A stretch of 64,000 bases of DNA from Deferribacter desulfuricans SSM1. GTDB taxonomy: Bacteria; Chrysiogenota; Deferribacteres; Deferribacterales; Deferribacteraceae. Below, one piece after another: positions 30,875 through 38,934 of this stretch. Location: the NCBI RefSeq assembly GCF_000010985.1, contig NC_013939.1, forward strand, positions 1 through 64,000, written 5' to 3'. The notes below the pieces were generated by a model that saw only the letters and a list, made by a program, of their open reading frames with translations, was not told the DNA's origin and did no database searches. Made by a program: the position numbers and the translations under genes. Numbering within the stretch: position 1 is the first letter of the stretch; every line of letters begins with the position of its first letter.

Positions 30875-32398
30875 CTAAAATTTTTCTAGGGGTATTACTT
30901 CGTAGTATTCAATATGAAAATTATTGTTTGCTTTAACTTCGATATTAATATTGTACATCAATTCGATTTCATCAAGACATTCCTTCTCATCATTTAGCAT
31001 ATAGTCTACGACACTTGAGTGGGCTTCTACAAATATTTTTTTCTTTTCATAAAACGGTGCAATTCTTCTAATTTCTCTTAAAATATCATAACAAACTGTA
31101 ACTTTTGATTTTATAAATCCTCTACCTTCACAATATGGGCAGTTTTCACTTAATGCTTTTGTTATACTTTCTTTTACCCGTTTCCTCGTTATCTCAAAAA
31201 GGCCTAATGGCGAAATATTAACAACAGTTACTTTCCCTCTATCTTTTTTGAACTCTTGATTTAAAGTTTGTAATACCTTTTCAATATGCTCATCTTTTTC
31301 CATATCGATAAAATCCACAATAATAATTCCGCCTATATTTCTTAATTTTAACTGATAAGCAATCTCTTTTGCTGCTTCTAAATTTGTTTTTAAAATTGTT
31401 TCTTCAAAATTTCGTTTTCCCACATATTTTCCAGTATTCACATCGATTACTGTCAAAGCTTCTGCCTGATCAATAACAATATAGCCACCAGATTTTAGCC
31501 ATACTACCCTATCAAACATCCTATTTATTTCTATTTCTATATTATAATAATCAAAGATGGGGATACTGTTTTCATAAAGTTTTATTTCTATATCGAGATT
31601 AGGAAAATATTCCCTTTGGAAGGTTTTAAGTTTTAAAAAATCAGACCTGTTATCAATTATGATTTTGGAAATATCATTAGTTGTTATATCCCTTAATGTT
31701 CTATAAAGAAGTTCCAAATCTTTATATATGAGTTGTGGAGCATTAGCACCATCCATCTTTTCAGATAGCTTATTCCATATTCTAAGCAGGTAGTCTAAGT
31801 CAGATTCTAAATCCTCTTTAGTTGAACCTTCACTTACTGTCCTAGCTATTAAACCAAAATTTTCGGGCTTTATTTCTGTTAGTATCCCTTTTAATCTTTC
31901 TCTTTCTTCTTCATTTTCTATTTTTCGAGAAACACCTATATGGTTGTAATATGGCATTAAGACAAGATAACGCCCAGGTATTGTAAGGTGAGTTGTTAAT
32001 CTTGCACCCTTTTGCCCTATTGGCTCTTTTGCCACCTGAACAACTATTTCTTGCCCTTCTTGAATCATATCTTCAATGGGTATATGCTGTTTTCCGTTAA
32101 ATTCATCTTCTTGTTCTTTGTCGTTTTGTTCTTCATCAATAGATTGGACAAGCATATCTTCGTTGATATTTTCTGTGGTTAAGTCAGCTACATGTAAAAA
32201 AGCAGCTTTATCAAGCCCAATATCCACAAAGGCTGATTGCATACCAGGTAAAACTTTTACAATTTTACCTTTGTAAATATTTCCTGCAACACCCTTTTTT
32301 TTATGCCGTTCGATATAAATTTCTGAAACAGACCCATTTTCCAAAATTGCCACACGAGTCTCGTTTACCGTGGAATTTATGATTATCTCTTTTGACAT
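30875..32398 (-). CDS. rng: Ribonuclease G
   Basis: Endoribonuclease of the RNase E/G family, involved in rRNA 5'-end maturation and mRNA decay. An N-terminal S1 domain (about 35-130), with KGKIVKVLPGMQSAFVDIGL, precedes the catalytic DNase-I-like region with metal ligands in LTVIDVNTGK and IIIVDFIDM. The zinc-link motif CPYCEGRG lies near 415. Length 507 and the absence of a long C-terminal degradosome tail indicate RNase G, not E. A 22-base gap separates it from mglA, so one operon is likely. Confidence 0.94.
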   Translation of the reverse strand: MSKEIIINSTVNETRVAILENGSVSEIYIERHKKKGVAGNIYKGKIVKVLPGMQSAFVDIGLDKAAFLHVADLTTENINEDMLVQSIDEEQNDKEQEDEFNGKQHIPIEDMIQEGQEIVVQVAKEPIGQKGARLTTHLTIPGRYLVLMPYYNHIGVSRKIENEEERERLKGILTEIKPENFGLIARTVSEGSTKEDLESDLDYLLRIWNKLSEKMDGANAPQLIYKDLELLYRTLRDITTNDISKIIIDNRSDFLKLKTFQREYFPNLDIEIKLYENSIPIFDYYNIEIEINRMFDRVVWLKSGGYIVIDQAEALTVIDVNTGKYVGKRNFEETILKTNLEAAKEIAYQLKLRNIGGIIIVDFIDMEKDEHIEKVLQTLNQEFKKDRGKVTVVNISPLGLFEITRKRVKESITKALSENCPYCEGRGFIKSKVTVCYDILREIRRIAPFYEKKKIFVEAHSSVVDYMLNDEKECLDEIELMYNINIEVKANNNFHIEYYEVIPLEKF

Positions 32399-32420
32399 AT
32401 AAAACCCTTTATATTTGTAA

Positions 32421-33002
32421 TTATTTTTTTAATTTGAATATTATCTCTTTTACAATCGCTTTTAATGTGTCAAAAACGCCAATACCCTTTATTGCAACTG
32501 CTTCAAAAGATGGCACGTTTCTATAATTTAAAGCTTTTTCTAATTCGGAAACAGGCACTATATTTGGTAGATCCCGCTTGTTATATTGTAATACTAAAGG
32601 GATTGTATCCAGGTCATATCCATGTTCTTGTAAATTATCTCTTAAATTATCAAAACTATCAAGATTAGCGTCCATTCTATCAACCTGTGAATCAGCTACA
32701 AAAACAACTCCATCTGCACCTTTTAAAATCAGTTTTCTACTTGCGTCATAAAATATTTGTCCAGGAACTGTGTATAAATGAAACCTAAGTTTAAAACCCT
32801 TGATAGTACCAAGTTTTAGAGGCATAAAGTCAAAAAATAATGTTCTTTCTACTTCTGTCGCTAATGAAATCATCTTTCCGCGCATTTTAGGATCTGTTTT
32901 CTGGTAAATATATTGAAGATTTGTTGTTTTTCCACAAAGACCAGGTCCATAATATACAATTTTACAATTAATCTCTTTGGTTGAATAATTTATAAAAGAC
33001 AT
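32421..33002 (-). CDS. mglA: MglA-type small Ras-like GTPase
   Basis: Polarity GTPase of the MglA family. The P-loop YYGPGLCGKTTNL is near residue 17, and the bacterial MglA switch region TVPGQIFYDASRKLIL near 78, followed by QYNKRDLPN (NKxD motif). In Myxococcus and Thermus it sets cell polarity and controls type IV pili; here pilT is present elsewhere in the window. It starts exactly at the mglB stop, the usual MglB-MglA pairing. Length 193 is normal. Confidence 0.95.
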   Translation of the reverse strand: MSFINYSTKEINCKIVYYGPGLCGKTTNLQYIYQKTDPKMRGKMISLATEVERTLFFDFMPLKLGTIKGFKLRFHLYTVPGQIFYDASRKLILKGADGVVFVADSQVDRMDANLDSFDNLRDNLQEHGYDLDTIPLVLQYNKRDLPNIVPVSELEKALNYRNVPSFEAVAIKGIGVFDTLKAIVKEIIFKLKK

Positions 33003-33490
33003 TATTTTTCACCTTTAAAAAGTTTTTCTATATCTTCTTCATTTATATCACTAAAAATATCTTCAAGATTTTCAGATTTATTGTTTTCTTTCATTTTGTT
33101 TATAAGTTTTAATAAATTTGCAATTGTCTTTTTTACTCTAAGCCTTACCAAACCTAAAGAGGTACTTTCATCAAAAATAACGACTAGAATAAATTTTTTA
33201 TCTATTAAATTGATATGTATATGTTCATTCTCACCTTCATGAAATAGTATGGAAAACTCTTTTTCCCCCAGCAGCTTGGCCAATCCTCCAGTAGCTGCTA
33301 CATTTCCTGCAATTAAGGCTCCAAGTGAGTCTTTATCGTATTCATCAGTGTTTTTACTGTTTGATATTATCTGGCCATTTTTATCTAGTAAAAAAACCGC
33401 TTTTGAGTTTGACTCTTCCTTTAACCGGTTTAACTCTAGTTCTATTTCATTTTTCAACTCGTCAGAGAGGTACAAATAAAAGTTGTCCAT
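33002..33490 (-). CDS. mglB: MglB-type roadblock/LC7 GTPase-activating protein
   Basis: A roadblock/LC7 protein that acts as GAP for MglA. The core (about 15-125) includes AVFLLDKNGQIISNS, LGALIAGNVAATGGLAKLLG and EHIHINLIDKKFILVVIFDE. A lysine-rich C-terminal tail follows. An in-frame ATG exists at 33511, but the one at 33490 has AAGGGA just before it and gives the usual N-terminus, so I chose 33490 (162 residues). Its stop abuts mglA. Confidence 0.93.
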   Translation of the reverse strand: MDNFYLYLSDELKNEIELELNRLKEESNSKAVFLLDKNGQIISNSKNTDEYDKDSLGALIAGNVAATGGLAKLLGEKEFSILFHEGENEHIHINLIDKKFILVVIFDESTSLGLVRLRVKKTIANLLKLINKMKENNKSENLEDIFSDINEEDIEKLFKGEK

Positions 33491-33505
33491 TTTTATCCCT
33501 TGTTG

Positions 33506-33534
33506 TTGCAAATTATAAAAATATTATATATTAA
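33506..33534 (+). promoter_or_regulatory. Promoter giving a predicted leaderless thioesterase mRNA
   Basis: TTGCAA (33506-33511) and TATTAA (33529-33534) are 17 bp apart. A start site about seven bases beyond the -10 falls on the A of the thioesterase ATG at 33541, and no Shine-Dalgarno sequence is present. The divergent mglB promoter must share this 50-bp gap; TATAAT occurs on the minus strand at 33512-33517. Confidence 0.5.
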
Positions 33535-33540
33535 TTTAAT

Positions 33541-34245
33541 ATGAAATTCAAAATAAATTCAACTGTTAATTACAATGATATAGATTTAAACAATAAAATC
33601 CTTTTAAGCACCCTTGCAAGGTTACAACAAAAAGCAGCTACTTTGCATTCTGATAATGTGGGCTATACCAATAATTTTTTTGTTGAAAAAGGGTTAACTT
33701 GGGTTTTGCAAAAATTACATCTGAAAATAAATAGATACCCTACTCTATATGAAAATTATGAATTTATTACATGGAGTAAAGGTGCTAAAGGGTATTTTGC
33801 CTTTAGAGATTATGAAATGATTATTAATAATGAAACTGTAATTACAGGATGTAGTGTTTGGCTTTTGATAGATATAAACAAGAAAAAACCTATAAGAGTG
33901 AGTGATGAAATTGTAAATAGATATACCGTCGAAAATGTAGATTCTATGGATTCTGATATATATAAATTTAAAGTTTCAAAAGATGGTGAAACTGTTTTTG
34001 AGAAGAGATACACATTGAGATATAGGGATTTTGATAGAAATAAACATCTTAATAATTCAGTATATTTTGAATTTATTGAGGATGCAGTATATGAATTTTC
34101 TAAAAAGAATATCAAAGAAATAAAAATAATGTATCAAAAAGAGATCCCTTTTGGTATTTCAGATGTAAATCTTTCATTAAAAAGACAAAACAATAGTTTA
34201 ATTTTCCAGATCGAAGATTACGCTGCTGGTGAGATATTCATTTAA
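33541..34245 (+). CDS. Acyl-ACP thioesterase family protein
   Basis: A 234-residue double-hotdog thioesterase related to plant FatA/FatB. It probably releases fatty acids from acyl carrier protein. Each hotdog half shows a typical segment: the first YNDIDLNNKILLSTLARLQQ, the second YRDFDRNKHLNNSVYFEFIE, with the conserved N-x-H-x-N-N type active-site stretch (NKHLNN). No ribosome-binding site precedes the ATG. The next gene starts 11 bases after its stop. Confidence 0.86.
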   Translation: MKFKINSTVNYNDIDLNNKILLSTLARLQQKAATLHSDNVGYTNNFFVEKGLTWVLQKLHLKINRYPTLYENYEFITWSKGAKGYFAFRDYEMIINNETVITGCSVWLLIDINKKKPIRVSDEIVNRYTVENVDSMDSDIYKFKVSKDGETVFEKRYTLRYRDFDRNKHLNNSVYFEFIEDAVYEFSKKNIKEIKIMYQKEIPFGISDVNLSLKRQNNSLIFQIEDYAAGEIFI

Positions 34246-34256
34246 GTTAGGGAGTT

Positions 34257-36191
34257 ATGATTAAACCTTATATAAAAATAACATTACTACTGCTTATAAT
34301 TTTCAACTCTGCTTTTGGAGATAACAGCCAACCTATTAAAAGGTTATTTCCTGATATTTCAAAACTTGAAGGTGGTGAAAATAGGTGGCTGACTACGGCG
34401 TTTATTGAAGAGAAAAGCAATCAATGTTATAGGCTTAACAAAAAATATACATATTTTGGTGATAATGAAACTGTAATATTGGACATAAAAAGGAAAAAAG
34501 TATTTAAAGTAGATGTGGATTTGTATTTTTGCAAAAATGGATTAATTGCCAATGAAATATACGAAAATTTATTGAAAAGTATAAATAGCTTATACAAACA
34601 AGATATAGCTGTAGGGGATAAAGGGGTTATTTTTGCAGATAAAATTGGTCAAGGATTTAATGCTAACTATACACTTCTTTTTGTGATGAATAATTTTTTA
34701 GTTAAGATAAAATCAGATGATGGCTTTGCTTTGGTTGATTTTGCAGATTATTTAGAAAAGAGCATCAATTCATTTATTTATAATAACTTGACACATTATT
34801 TGTCTGATACAGTAACTTTGACCTTTATTAAGGATGGTTATATTTCAAAAAAGAAAGAGATTAACATTGGTAATAGTTTAAAAAATAATATTGAAATTGA
34901 TGGGTATGTTTTTGATTATAAAGAAAAGCCTATCGATAATGTTAATATTAAAGTTGAAAATTTGGGATTAGTAGCCAAAACAGATCAAAATGGTTTTTTC
35001 CGTCTCAAGTTAGATTTAGGTAAAAAGCAATATAAATTAATAAAAACTAAAACTTTTTTGGAAAAGATTGATTTGAAAGATAAGAATGTTAATCCGTTAG
35101 TTTATATAAAATTAATTAACAATAACCTATATCAAAACTTCTTGATTGATGCTAAAAATAAAAGTGTTTTTATAAAAGTTGATAATTCATATAAACTGAT
35201 TAATACCTATAATTTTAGTAAACATGAAAACAGAATCTCTTTTTTATTAAAATGTGGTGAAGGGGTTTTTAACGACTGTATGCTGGGAATAGATTTTGAA
35301 ATAAAAGGCAGTGGAGATGTTGAAGGCTCCTGGAATCTAAAAGGGAAAAAAGGGGTTGTAAGTGGCGTTGTTTTAACAAAAACAGAAAAGACAGCATCAA
35401 AATTATCTGAATATTGCGACATTTTAAAGTTTAAAGGCGATTTGGAAGGTCAAATAGTAGAGTCCACTAATGAGTTACAAGAAGAGAAAACGTTAAATAT
35501 GCTTTACCTGGATTGCAGTAAAATTAAAAAGGATTACTTTTTAAAAAGTCTGACGATAAGATTTCCTTTTAATGAAAAAGGGGCAAAAATTCCTTTATAT
35601 TCTGGGAGTGTAGAATCTTTAAATTATATACTATACGATTTAATAGATTATTTTAAAATAATTGATAACTTTGCGACATTATCTATCTCAAAAGATAACG
35701 TGGGTGATGGAAAATATATTGTGGTTATACCAGAAGAGTTGAGAGACTTAAATGTGGAAAATAGTGAAATTGTTCTTGTTAAATATGATGATAATATAAA
35801 TCTTCAGGCGGGTAAAATTAACAGTTACTTTTCTCACACTAACAAAGATATTGTTAGTTTTAAAAATCAAATAACAAAAGATGGGAAAAAAGATGAACTT
35901 ATTATTGTAAGTTTTGAGAATGTAGTGGGTTTGCTTACAGATATAGAAATCGTCTCTGAGGGGCTAATAACACTTAAGTGGAATTTAGATCCTTATGATG
36001 TTTATCCAGCAATTGCTGTTTTTGAAAAAGGTAAGTTTTTGGGTAATAAAATAAATATTCAGTTAGATGGTTTTTCTAAACAGCTAGATTTATATTTTGC
36101 AGGATCAAATTTGATGGACAAAGATAAAACTTTTGTTATATTAACGATAAATGGAGAAAAATACAAAGTGAAGGTGAATAATGGGGATTAG
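34257..36191 (+). CDS. Exported protein of unknown function with carboxypeptidase-regulatory-like domain
   Basis: A 644-residue protein with a signal peptide (about 1-21, cleavage near AFG-DN), so probably periplasmic or secreted. Residues about 215-265 form a small beta-sandwich like the CarboxypepD_reg domain (IDGYVFDYKEKPIDNVNIKV then TDQNGFFRLKL). The remaining segments are rich in beta strands and I do not recognise them. It has AGGGAG before the ATG, lies 11 bases after the thioesterase, and overlaps the small UGA-containing gene by 11 bases. This suggests a three-gene unit. No function is assigned. Confidence 0.72.
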   Translation: MIKPYIKITLLLLIIFNSAFGDNSQPIKRLFPDISKLEGGENRWLTTAFIEEKSNQCYRLNKKYTYFGDNETVILDIKRKKVFKVDVDLYFCKNGLIANEIYENLLKSINSLYKQDIAVGDKGVIFADKIGQGFNANYTLLFVMNNFLVKIKSDDGFALVDFADYLEKSINSFIYNNLTHYLSDTVTLTFIKDGYISKKKEINIGNSLKNNIEIDGYVFDYKEKPIDNVNIKVENLGLVAKTDQNGFFRLKLDLGKKQYKLIKTKTFLEKIDLKDKNVNPLVYIKLINNNLYQNFLIDAKNKSVFIKVDNSYKLINTYNFSKHENRISFLLKCGEGVFNDCMLGIDFEIKGSGDVEGSWNLKGKKGVVSGVVLTKTEKTASKLSEYCDILKFKGDLEGQIVESTNELQEEKTLNMLYLDCSKIKKDYFLKSLTIRFPFNEKGAKIPLYSGSVESLNYILYDLIDYFKIIDNFATLSISKDNVGDGKYIVVIPEELRDLNVENSEIVLVKYDDNINLQAGKINSYFSHTNKDIVSFKNQITKDGKKDELIIVSFENVVGLLTDIEIVSEGLITLKWNLDPYDVYPAIAVFEKGKFLGNKINIQLDGFSKQLDLYFAGSNLMDKDKTFVILTINGEKYKVKVNNGD

Positions 36192-36339
36192 TGAATACAT
36201 TGGTTTAATCCTTTTTGTTCTGGTTATTGTTTTTTTGAGTTTTTCAAAAGGTGGTGGCTGAGGGGCTACTGCATGTAGTATCGAGGATCGATACAAAGAG
36301 GACAAAAAATCAAAAAAAGATAAAAAGAAAAAAAAGTAA
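36181..36339 (+). CDS. Candidate selenoprotein: 52-residue single-pass membrane protein with in-frame UGA (Sec27)
   Basis: Read through its only in-frame UGA (codon 27, 36259-36261), this frame gives a 52-residue protein. It has a hydrophobic helix (about 6-22, IGLILFVLVIVFLSF), then SKGGG, selenocysteine, GATAC, and a highly charged lysine-rich tail ending at TAA 36337-36339. A cysteine lies five residues after the Sec, a plausible redox partner. The start has AAGGTG upstream and overlaps the previous gene by 11 bases. A hairpin suitable as a bacterial SECIS follows the UGA. I do not recognise a named family. If UGA is a real stop, the product is only a 26-residue membrane peptide. selA/B/C/D are not in the window, so Sec capacity is unproven. 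Confidence 0.6.
36262..36294 (+). other. Putative bacterial SECIS element
   Basis: Downstream of the UGA at 36259-36261 is a perfect 6-bp stem GTATCG (36278-36283) and CGATAC (36289-36294) with a five-base loop AGGAT. The loop starts 22 bases after the UGA and has G as its second base. Known bacterial SECIS rules call for a small loop about 16-37 nt after UGA with a G in its first two bases. E. coli fdhF has a similar AGGU-type loop. Confidence 0.55.
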
Positions 36340-36402
36340 AATAGTTCAAAGTGTAGTGAAATAAATCAGTACAACTTTTTAAGAATACTTTATTGACTCT
36401 AG

Positions 36403-36554
36403 GGTGTTGCACAATAATAATTGCTTAAACACCTCAGATTGCTTCGCTAACGCTCGCAATGACAGCAATTTTGGGGCATCGCGAGGAAGCGTAAGCTGAC
36501 GAAGCGATCTCAAAACTACTTCGATATCAAAAAATAGATCTATTGTGCAACATC
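36403..36554. repeat. 152-bp inverted-repeat element (MITE-like)
   Basis: Ends are near-perfect 15-bp inverted repeats (GGGTGTTGCACAATA and TATTGTGCAACATCC, one mismatch). Inside are two facing copies of a GC-richer repeat: AGATTGCTTCG...CGCAATGAC on the left and, on the opposite strand, AGATCGCTTCGTCAGC...CGCGATG. The whole could fold into a long hairpin. It sits between two convergent genes, where it may also stop transcription. It encodes no protein and resembles short dispersed repeats common in bacterial genomes. Confidence 0.72.
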
Positions 36555-36556
36555 CT

Positions 36557-37219
36557 TCATTTTAAATTTTTTACTTCATGTAAGCCAGATTGAGTAAGAT
36601 GGTAGATCTTACTGGTGATTTGTTTTACAAACTCTAAATTATGAGAAACTATCAAGACTGTTTTATCTAACTCCTTGATAATCTCCCCTATTCTTTCCAT
36701 GCTTTTATTATCGAGTCCAGCTGAAGGTTCATCTAACAATAAGATGTCAGGTTCGCATACTAAAATACCTGCTAAAGCCACTAGTTTTTTTTCACCACCT
36801 GAGAGTTTAAAAGTAATTTTGTTAGATAGATGGTTTATTTGCAACTTATTTATCATATTTTCTACTTTTTGTTGTATTGTATTTTTGACAAAGCCTAGAT
36901 TAAATAGGCCGAAAGCAATATCATCTTTTACATTTGGCAGAATCAGTTGGTCATCAGGATTTTGAAAAAGAAATCCGATTTTTTTTCTGGCTCGTTCAAA
37001 ATCTTTTTCGGTAACTATTTTTTCATGAAAAATTTCTATCTCGCCACTTTCAGCTTTTTTAAGCCCAGAAATTATTTTTAAAAGAGTTGTTTTCCCTACA
37101 CCGTTTGGCCCAATAATTGCTATTTTATCTTTATGTTTTAGATGAAAATTTATGTTTTCAAAAAGATATTCATCATTAATTTTATAACTTATATTTGTTA
37201 ATTTTAACGAGCAGCTCAT
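36557..37219 (-). CDS. nikO: Nickel ECF transporter ATP-binding protein (NikO/CbiO type)
   Basis: ABC ATPase that energises metal uptake. Walker A is GPNGVGKTTLLK (near residue 37), the Q loop LFQNPDDQ, the signature LSGGEKKLVALAG and Walker B LLLDEPSAGLD, all intact. Length 220 is slightly short for an EcfA/CbiO protein. It is the last gene of the nikK-M-L-Q-O run and overlaps nikQ by 4 bases. Assignment to nickel rather than cobalt rests on the NikK and NikL neighbours and the operator upstream. Confidence 0.88.
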   Translation of the reverse strand: MSCSLKLTNISYKINDEYLFENINFHLKHKDKIAIIGPNGVGKTTLLKIISGLKKAESGEIEIFHEKIVTEKDFERARKKIGFLFQNPDDQLILPNVKDDIAFGLFNLGFVKNTIQQKVENMINKLQINHLSNKITFKLSGGEKKLVALAGILVCEPDILLLDEPSAGLDNKSMERIGEIIKELDKTVLIVSHNLEFVKQITSKIYHLTQSGLHEVKNLK

Positions 37220-37869
37220 CTTGGTAATAAACCGTAAACAAATATTGTGAATGTTGCAAGCATAATTATATAATCTTTACAACCTGATTTACATAGTGTT
37301 AGTGTAGAAAATTTTCCATTAAAATATCTCATTGTCAAAGCATCCTGGAGAAGATTTGCTTTATTTATTGTCCTATTGATTAATGCACCTAAAATAAAAG
37401 CGATAATCTTATATGAAAAAAGGTTTGTTTTCCCTTTGAAATGCCTCATTTTAAGGGCATCATCCAGTATTTCTTTTTCCTTTAATAAAATATCAATATA
37501 TTTGAATGAAAATATTAAGATCGATTTTATTTTCCAAGGTATTTTAAGATGTATTAAGTTGATAAAAATTTCTTCGTTCGTAAAGCTATTTATTATAATC
37601 AGGTTAAAAATTAAAATAAGATTTACTCTATAAAATAACAACATAGCTGTTTTATAATCTTTGTGGAAAAGGATAACTGATAAGGATATCATAATGATGA
37701 ATAAATTTAACTTGATGAGATTTATCAGTAACTTTTTCATGTTTAGTTTTTCAAAATTGAAAAATATTAGTAATAGAATAGGTAGTAAATGTAAGTAATT
37801 AAATGATTTTGTAAAAGATAATGTGAAAGCATAAAATATTAAAGAAAGTAGCAAGAAGTTAATATTCAT
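37216..37869 (-). CDS. nikQ: Nickel ECF transporter transmembrane protein (NikQ/CbiQ type)
   Basis: EcfT-type membrane coupling component of 217 residues with several hydrophobic helices. Two coupling motifs that contact the ATPase are visible as related repeats, DDALKMRHFKGK (near 140) and QDALTMRYFNGK (near 180), of the A-x-x-x-R-x-x-G type. It overlaps nikO and nikL by 4 bases each, which fits a fixed-stoichiometry complex. Confidence 0.85.
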   Translation of the reverse strand: MNINFLLLSLIFYAFTLSFTKSFNYLHLLPILLLIFFNFEKLNMKKLLINLIKLNLFIIMISLSVILFHKDYKTAMLLFYRVNLILIFNLIIINSFTNEEIFINLIHLKIPWKIKSILIFSFKYIDILLKEKEILDDALKMRHFKGKTNLFSYKIIAFILGALINRTINKANLLQDALTMRYFNGKFSTLTLCKSGCKDYIIMLATFTIFVYGLLPR

Positions 37870-38366
37870 CTTTTTTTAAAAAGCATCAATATCCCAAAAA
37901 ATCCTAAAAGGGTTGCAATGCCCATATATATTTTATAAGGTTTTAGTGATTTTTCTATTTCAGCTTTGACTATATCTTCTATCATTTTTCGTGAAATTGA
38001 TAGATTAATATCTTTTGAATAATTATCGTGAATAGCTTCAGATCCTTTGTTTTCATTGACTTGTTCACCTTCTAATACGAATTCACCTTTATGCCCAAGA
38101 CTTTCTTCTGATGTTATTTTAATTGGCATATTCCATTTGTTTTCTATTAATAACTCCCCTTCACTATTAGTTTTACCTCGAAAAATTTCTTTGTTATTTT
38201 TGTAAAGAGTTATAGTACAATTTTTGCATGGAGTGCCATCAACAAAATATGACGATATATTTATCTTACCATTTTCTATATATGCGAAAACGTTTAGTTT
38301 ATGTGCAAAACTTATACTGACTAAAGAAAATAGAAAAATTAAAGTTATTAAAGTGATCCTTTTCAT
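37866..38366 (-). CDS. nikL: NikL-type accessory protein of the nickel ECF transporter
   Basis: A 166-residue protein with a signal peptide (about 1-21, ending SFA-HKLN) and a single C-terminal membrane helix (about 146-162, IATLLGFFGILMLF). The bulk is therefore extracytoplasmic. The mature protein starts with a histidine, and an early CKNC pair may bind metal. This matches the NikL component known from nickel-specific Cbi/Nik systems. It overlaps nikQ and lies directly after nikM. Identity is inferred mainly from topology and position. Confidence 0.8.
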   Translation of the reverse strand: MKRITLITLIFLFSLVSISFAHKLNVFAYIENGKINISSYFVDGTPCKNCTITLYKNNKEIFRGKTNSEGELLIENKWNMPIKITSEESLGHKGEFVLEGEQVNENKGSEAIHDNYSKDINLSISRKMIEDIVKAEIEKSLKPYKIYMGIATLLGFFGILMLFKKR

Positions 38367-38367
38367 A

Positions 38368-38928
38368 TTAAATAATCCCCTGGTTTTTTAGATAATTTAA
38401 TGCAAACATGGTTATTAATCCTTCTATTATCATTATAGGCAAATGTGCCAGGAAAGATAAATATGCTATTTCTAAAAAGTTTTTACCACTTAAAGCAAGA
38501 GATAATGCCAACATTATAGAAGAAACAAGTACAGATAAAGAACCAGCTAAAAATCCTGTTAAATTATTCCTTCTATAAATATAGTAAGCAATGAGGGCAC
38601 CAGAAAACATATTTAAAGTGTTAACACCTAAAGTAGTTAATCCACCATAACCAAAGAGTAAAAACTGTAAAAATAATGCTACTAAAATAGCTATTGCAGA
38701 ATGGATGCCTAATAAAGTCCCTATCAGTCCATTCATAATTAAATGAACTGATGTGGGGCCAAGGGGGATATGTATAAAAGATGCTATAAAAAAGAGAGTG
38801 GAAAGTAGTGCAGTTTTTGGTATTTCTTTGTGGCTTATTTTAATTAAAGAGAAAATTATAGGTGCAGCTATTATAATATCTGCACCTATAACAACTGTTT
38901 TACTTAAAACACCGTCTGCGATATGCAT
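38368..38928 (-). CDS. nikM: Nickel ECF transporter substrate-binding membrane protein (NikM/CbiM type)
   Basis: The substrate-specific S component, 186 residues with about six hydrophobic helices. It begins MHIADGVL; in the family the N-terminal amine, His2 and a later histidine (GPTSVHL) coordinate Ni(II) or Co(II). The segment FGYGGLTTLGVNTLNM is a further family signature. It lies six bases after nikK and one before nikL. Confidence 0.92.
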   Translation of the reverse strand: MHIADGVLSKTVVIGADIIIAAPIIFSLIKISHKEIPKTALLSTLFFIASFIHIPLGPTSVHLIMNGLIGTLLGIHSAIAILVALFLQFLLFGYGGLTTLGVNTLNMFSGALIAYYIYRRNNLTGFLAGSLSVLVSSIMLALSLALSGKNFLEIAYLSFLAHLPIMIIEGLITMFALNYLKNQGII

Positions 38929-38934
38929 ACTTTA

